Origin: Lachnospiraceae bacterium | GTDB lineage: Bacteria; Bacillota; Clostridia; Lachnospirales; Lachnospiraceae | Direction: 5' to 3' | Length of the DNA stretch: 42,856 nucleotides | Assembly (NCBI GenBank): GCA_017544705.1 | Contig: JAFYDQ010000172.1 | Span: 1 to 42,856 of the forward strand | Shown here: positions 42,558-42,856 of the stretch, in pieces | Numbering within the stretch: the first letter of the stretch is position 1 | Layout: each line of letters begins with the position of its first letter | Notes under the pieces: generated by a model | The model's database searches: none | What the model saw: the letters and a program-made list of their open reading frames with translations, nothing else | What the model was told of the DNA's origin: nothing | Program-made: the position numbers and the translations under genes

Positions 42558-42856
42558 ATGTCTGCGGGGTCTAATAAAGGGAAAGCACATTCTGCTAAGA
42601 AGGGGCGGGGACAAGAAGCGTCAAATCCATTATGGGATGACGTGATCCTGCTGTTCGTTCTGGCATTTTGCATATTATTGTTCTTAAGCTATTTTCATCT
42701 TGCGGGACGCGTGGGTGAATGGATCGGTTCTTTTATGTTCGGGTTCTTCGGAATGGTATCCTATGTTGTTCCCATCGCTCTGTTTTTTGCAGTCGCTTTC
42801 TTTTTATCCAATCGCGGTAAAAGTGTCGCCTGGGTCAAAGTCGTATCAGCGATCGT
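42558..42856 (+). CDS. FtsK/SpoIIIE-type DNA translocase, N-terminal part only
   Basis: The gene runs off the window; the first 99 codons are visible. A basic N-terminal tail of about 30 residues is followed by two or three membrane helices with FMFGFFGMVSYVVPIALFF, the FtsK 4-helix domain pattern. The motor domain is outside. A strong AAGGAGG (42545-42551) precedes ATG 42558. The complete protein would pump DNA at the septum during division or sporulation. Confidence 0.82.
   Translation, partial: MSAGSNKGKAHSAKKGRGQEASNPLWDDVILLFVLAFCILLFLSYFHLAGRVGEWIGSFMFGFFGMVSYVVPIALFFAVAFFLSNRGKSVAWVKVVSAI

Noticed and set aside
1..42856. CRISPR array, insertion sequence, prophage or toxin-antitoxin system
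   Set aside because: I found no regularly spaced repeats, transposase or integrase motifs, terminal inverted repeats or phage structural genes.

Overview
The window looks like a stretch of ordinary chromosome from an anaerobic, monoderm Firmicute of class Clostridia, most likely family Lachnospiraceae. The grounds are a division cluster running mraZ-rsmH-ftsL-PBP-mraY-ftsW-ftsQ-ftsZ, a DUF5688 protein, a Lachnospiraceae-style LigA, an oxygen-defence pair (desulfoferrodoxin and a rubrerythrin with two rubredoxin domains), strong AGGAGG ribosome sites with frequent TTG starts, and TTGaca-17-TATAAT promoters. I saw no transposase, integrase, phage gene, CRISPR array, toxin-antitoxin pair or obvious defence island. 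No stretch longer than about 190 bases lacks a gene.

Layout. 1-3132: the 3' end of an unknown gene, then an MgtC-family membrane protein, a metallo-beta-lactamase-fold hydrolase and the ATPase YchF, closed by a terminator. 3241-11994: a compact division and cell wall cluster whose promoter carries three 10-bp MraZ-type boxes; it lacks the Mur ligases and MurG. 12021-12888: a small unknown gene and nrdR. 12915-17684: a five-gene nickel/peptide-type ABC importer. 17855-20467: a small unknown protein, a YqeG-type phosphatase, EF-P and a DUF5688 protein. 20547-21826: tRNA-Arg(CCG) and an SH3-domain envelope protein. 21844-24159: a HAD hydrolase, a convergent CmpB-like membrane protein and a pseudouridine synthase. 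24178-28257: ligA, metA, superoxide reductase and rubrerythrin. 28322-30735: a VanY-type carboxypeptidase, tgt and yajC. 30860-37037: leuB-ilvD-ilvB and an L,D-transpeptidase. 37138-40708: serC-serA-DUF1015. 40747-42856: an MscS channel, uppP and the start of an ftsK-like gene.

How the genes work together. The main theme is the envelope: lipid I synthesis (MraY), lipid carrier recycling (UppP), glycan polymerisation and crosslinking (FtsW, PBP, L,D-transpeptidase), trimming (VanY) and division (FtsL, FtsQ, FtsZ, FtsK). Amino acid synthesis is the second theme: valine/isoleucine/leucine, serine, and the first committed step of methionine, with a MetA predicted to use acetyl-CoA (Glu111). The third is DNA and translation upkeep (LigA, NrdR, EF-P, Tgt, RsmH, RluF-like enzyme).

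I did not find a clearly new multi-gene system. The observations most worth checking are: the DUF1015 protein behind serC-serA with a DGHHR motif resembling ParB/serine-kinase folds; three genes that appear to be read from leaderless mRNAs, two of them divergent across 42 bp; a bidirectional terminator lying inside two abutting convergent genes so that both strands encode the same KTDRK tail; paired palindromes around the nrdR promoter; and the repeat-bearing Gly/Met/Pro/Asn linker of FtsZ. All functional calls are from reading the sequence, without database searches.
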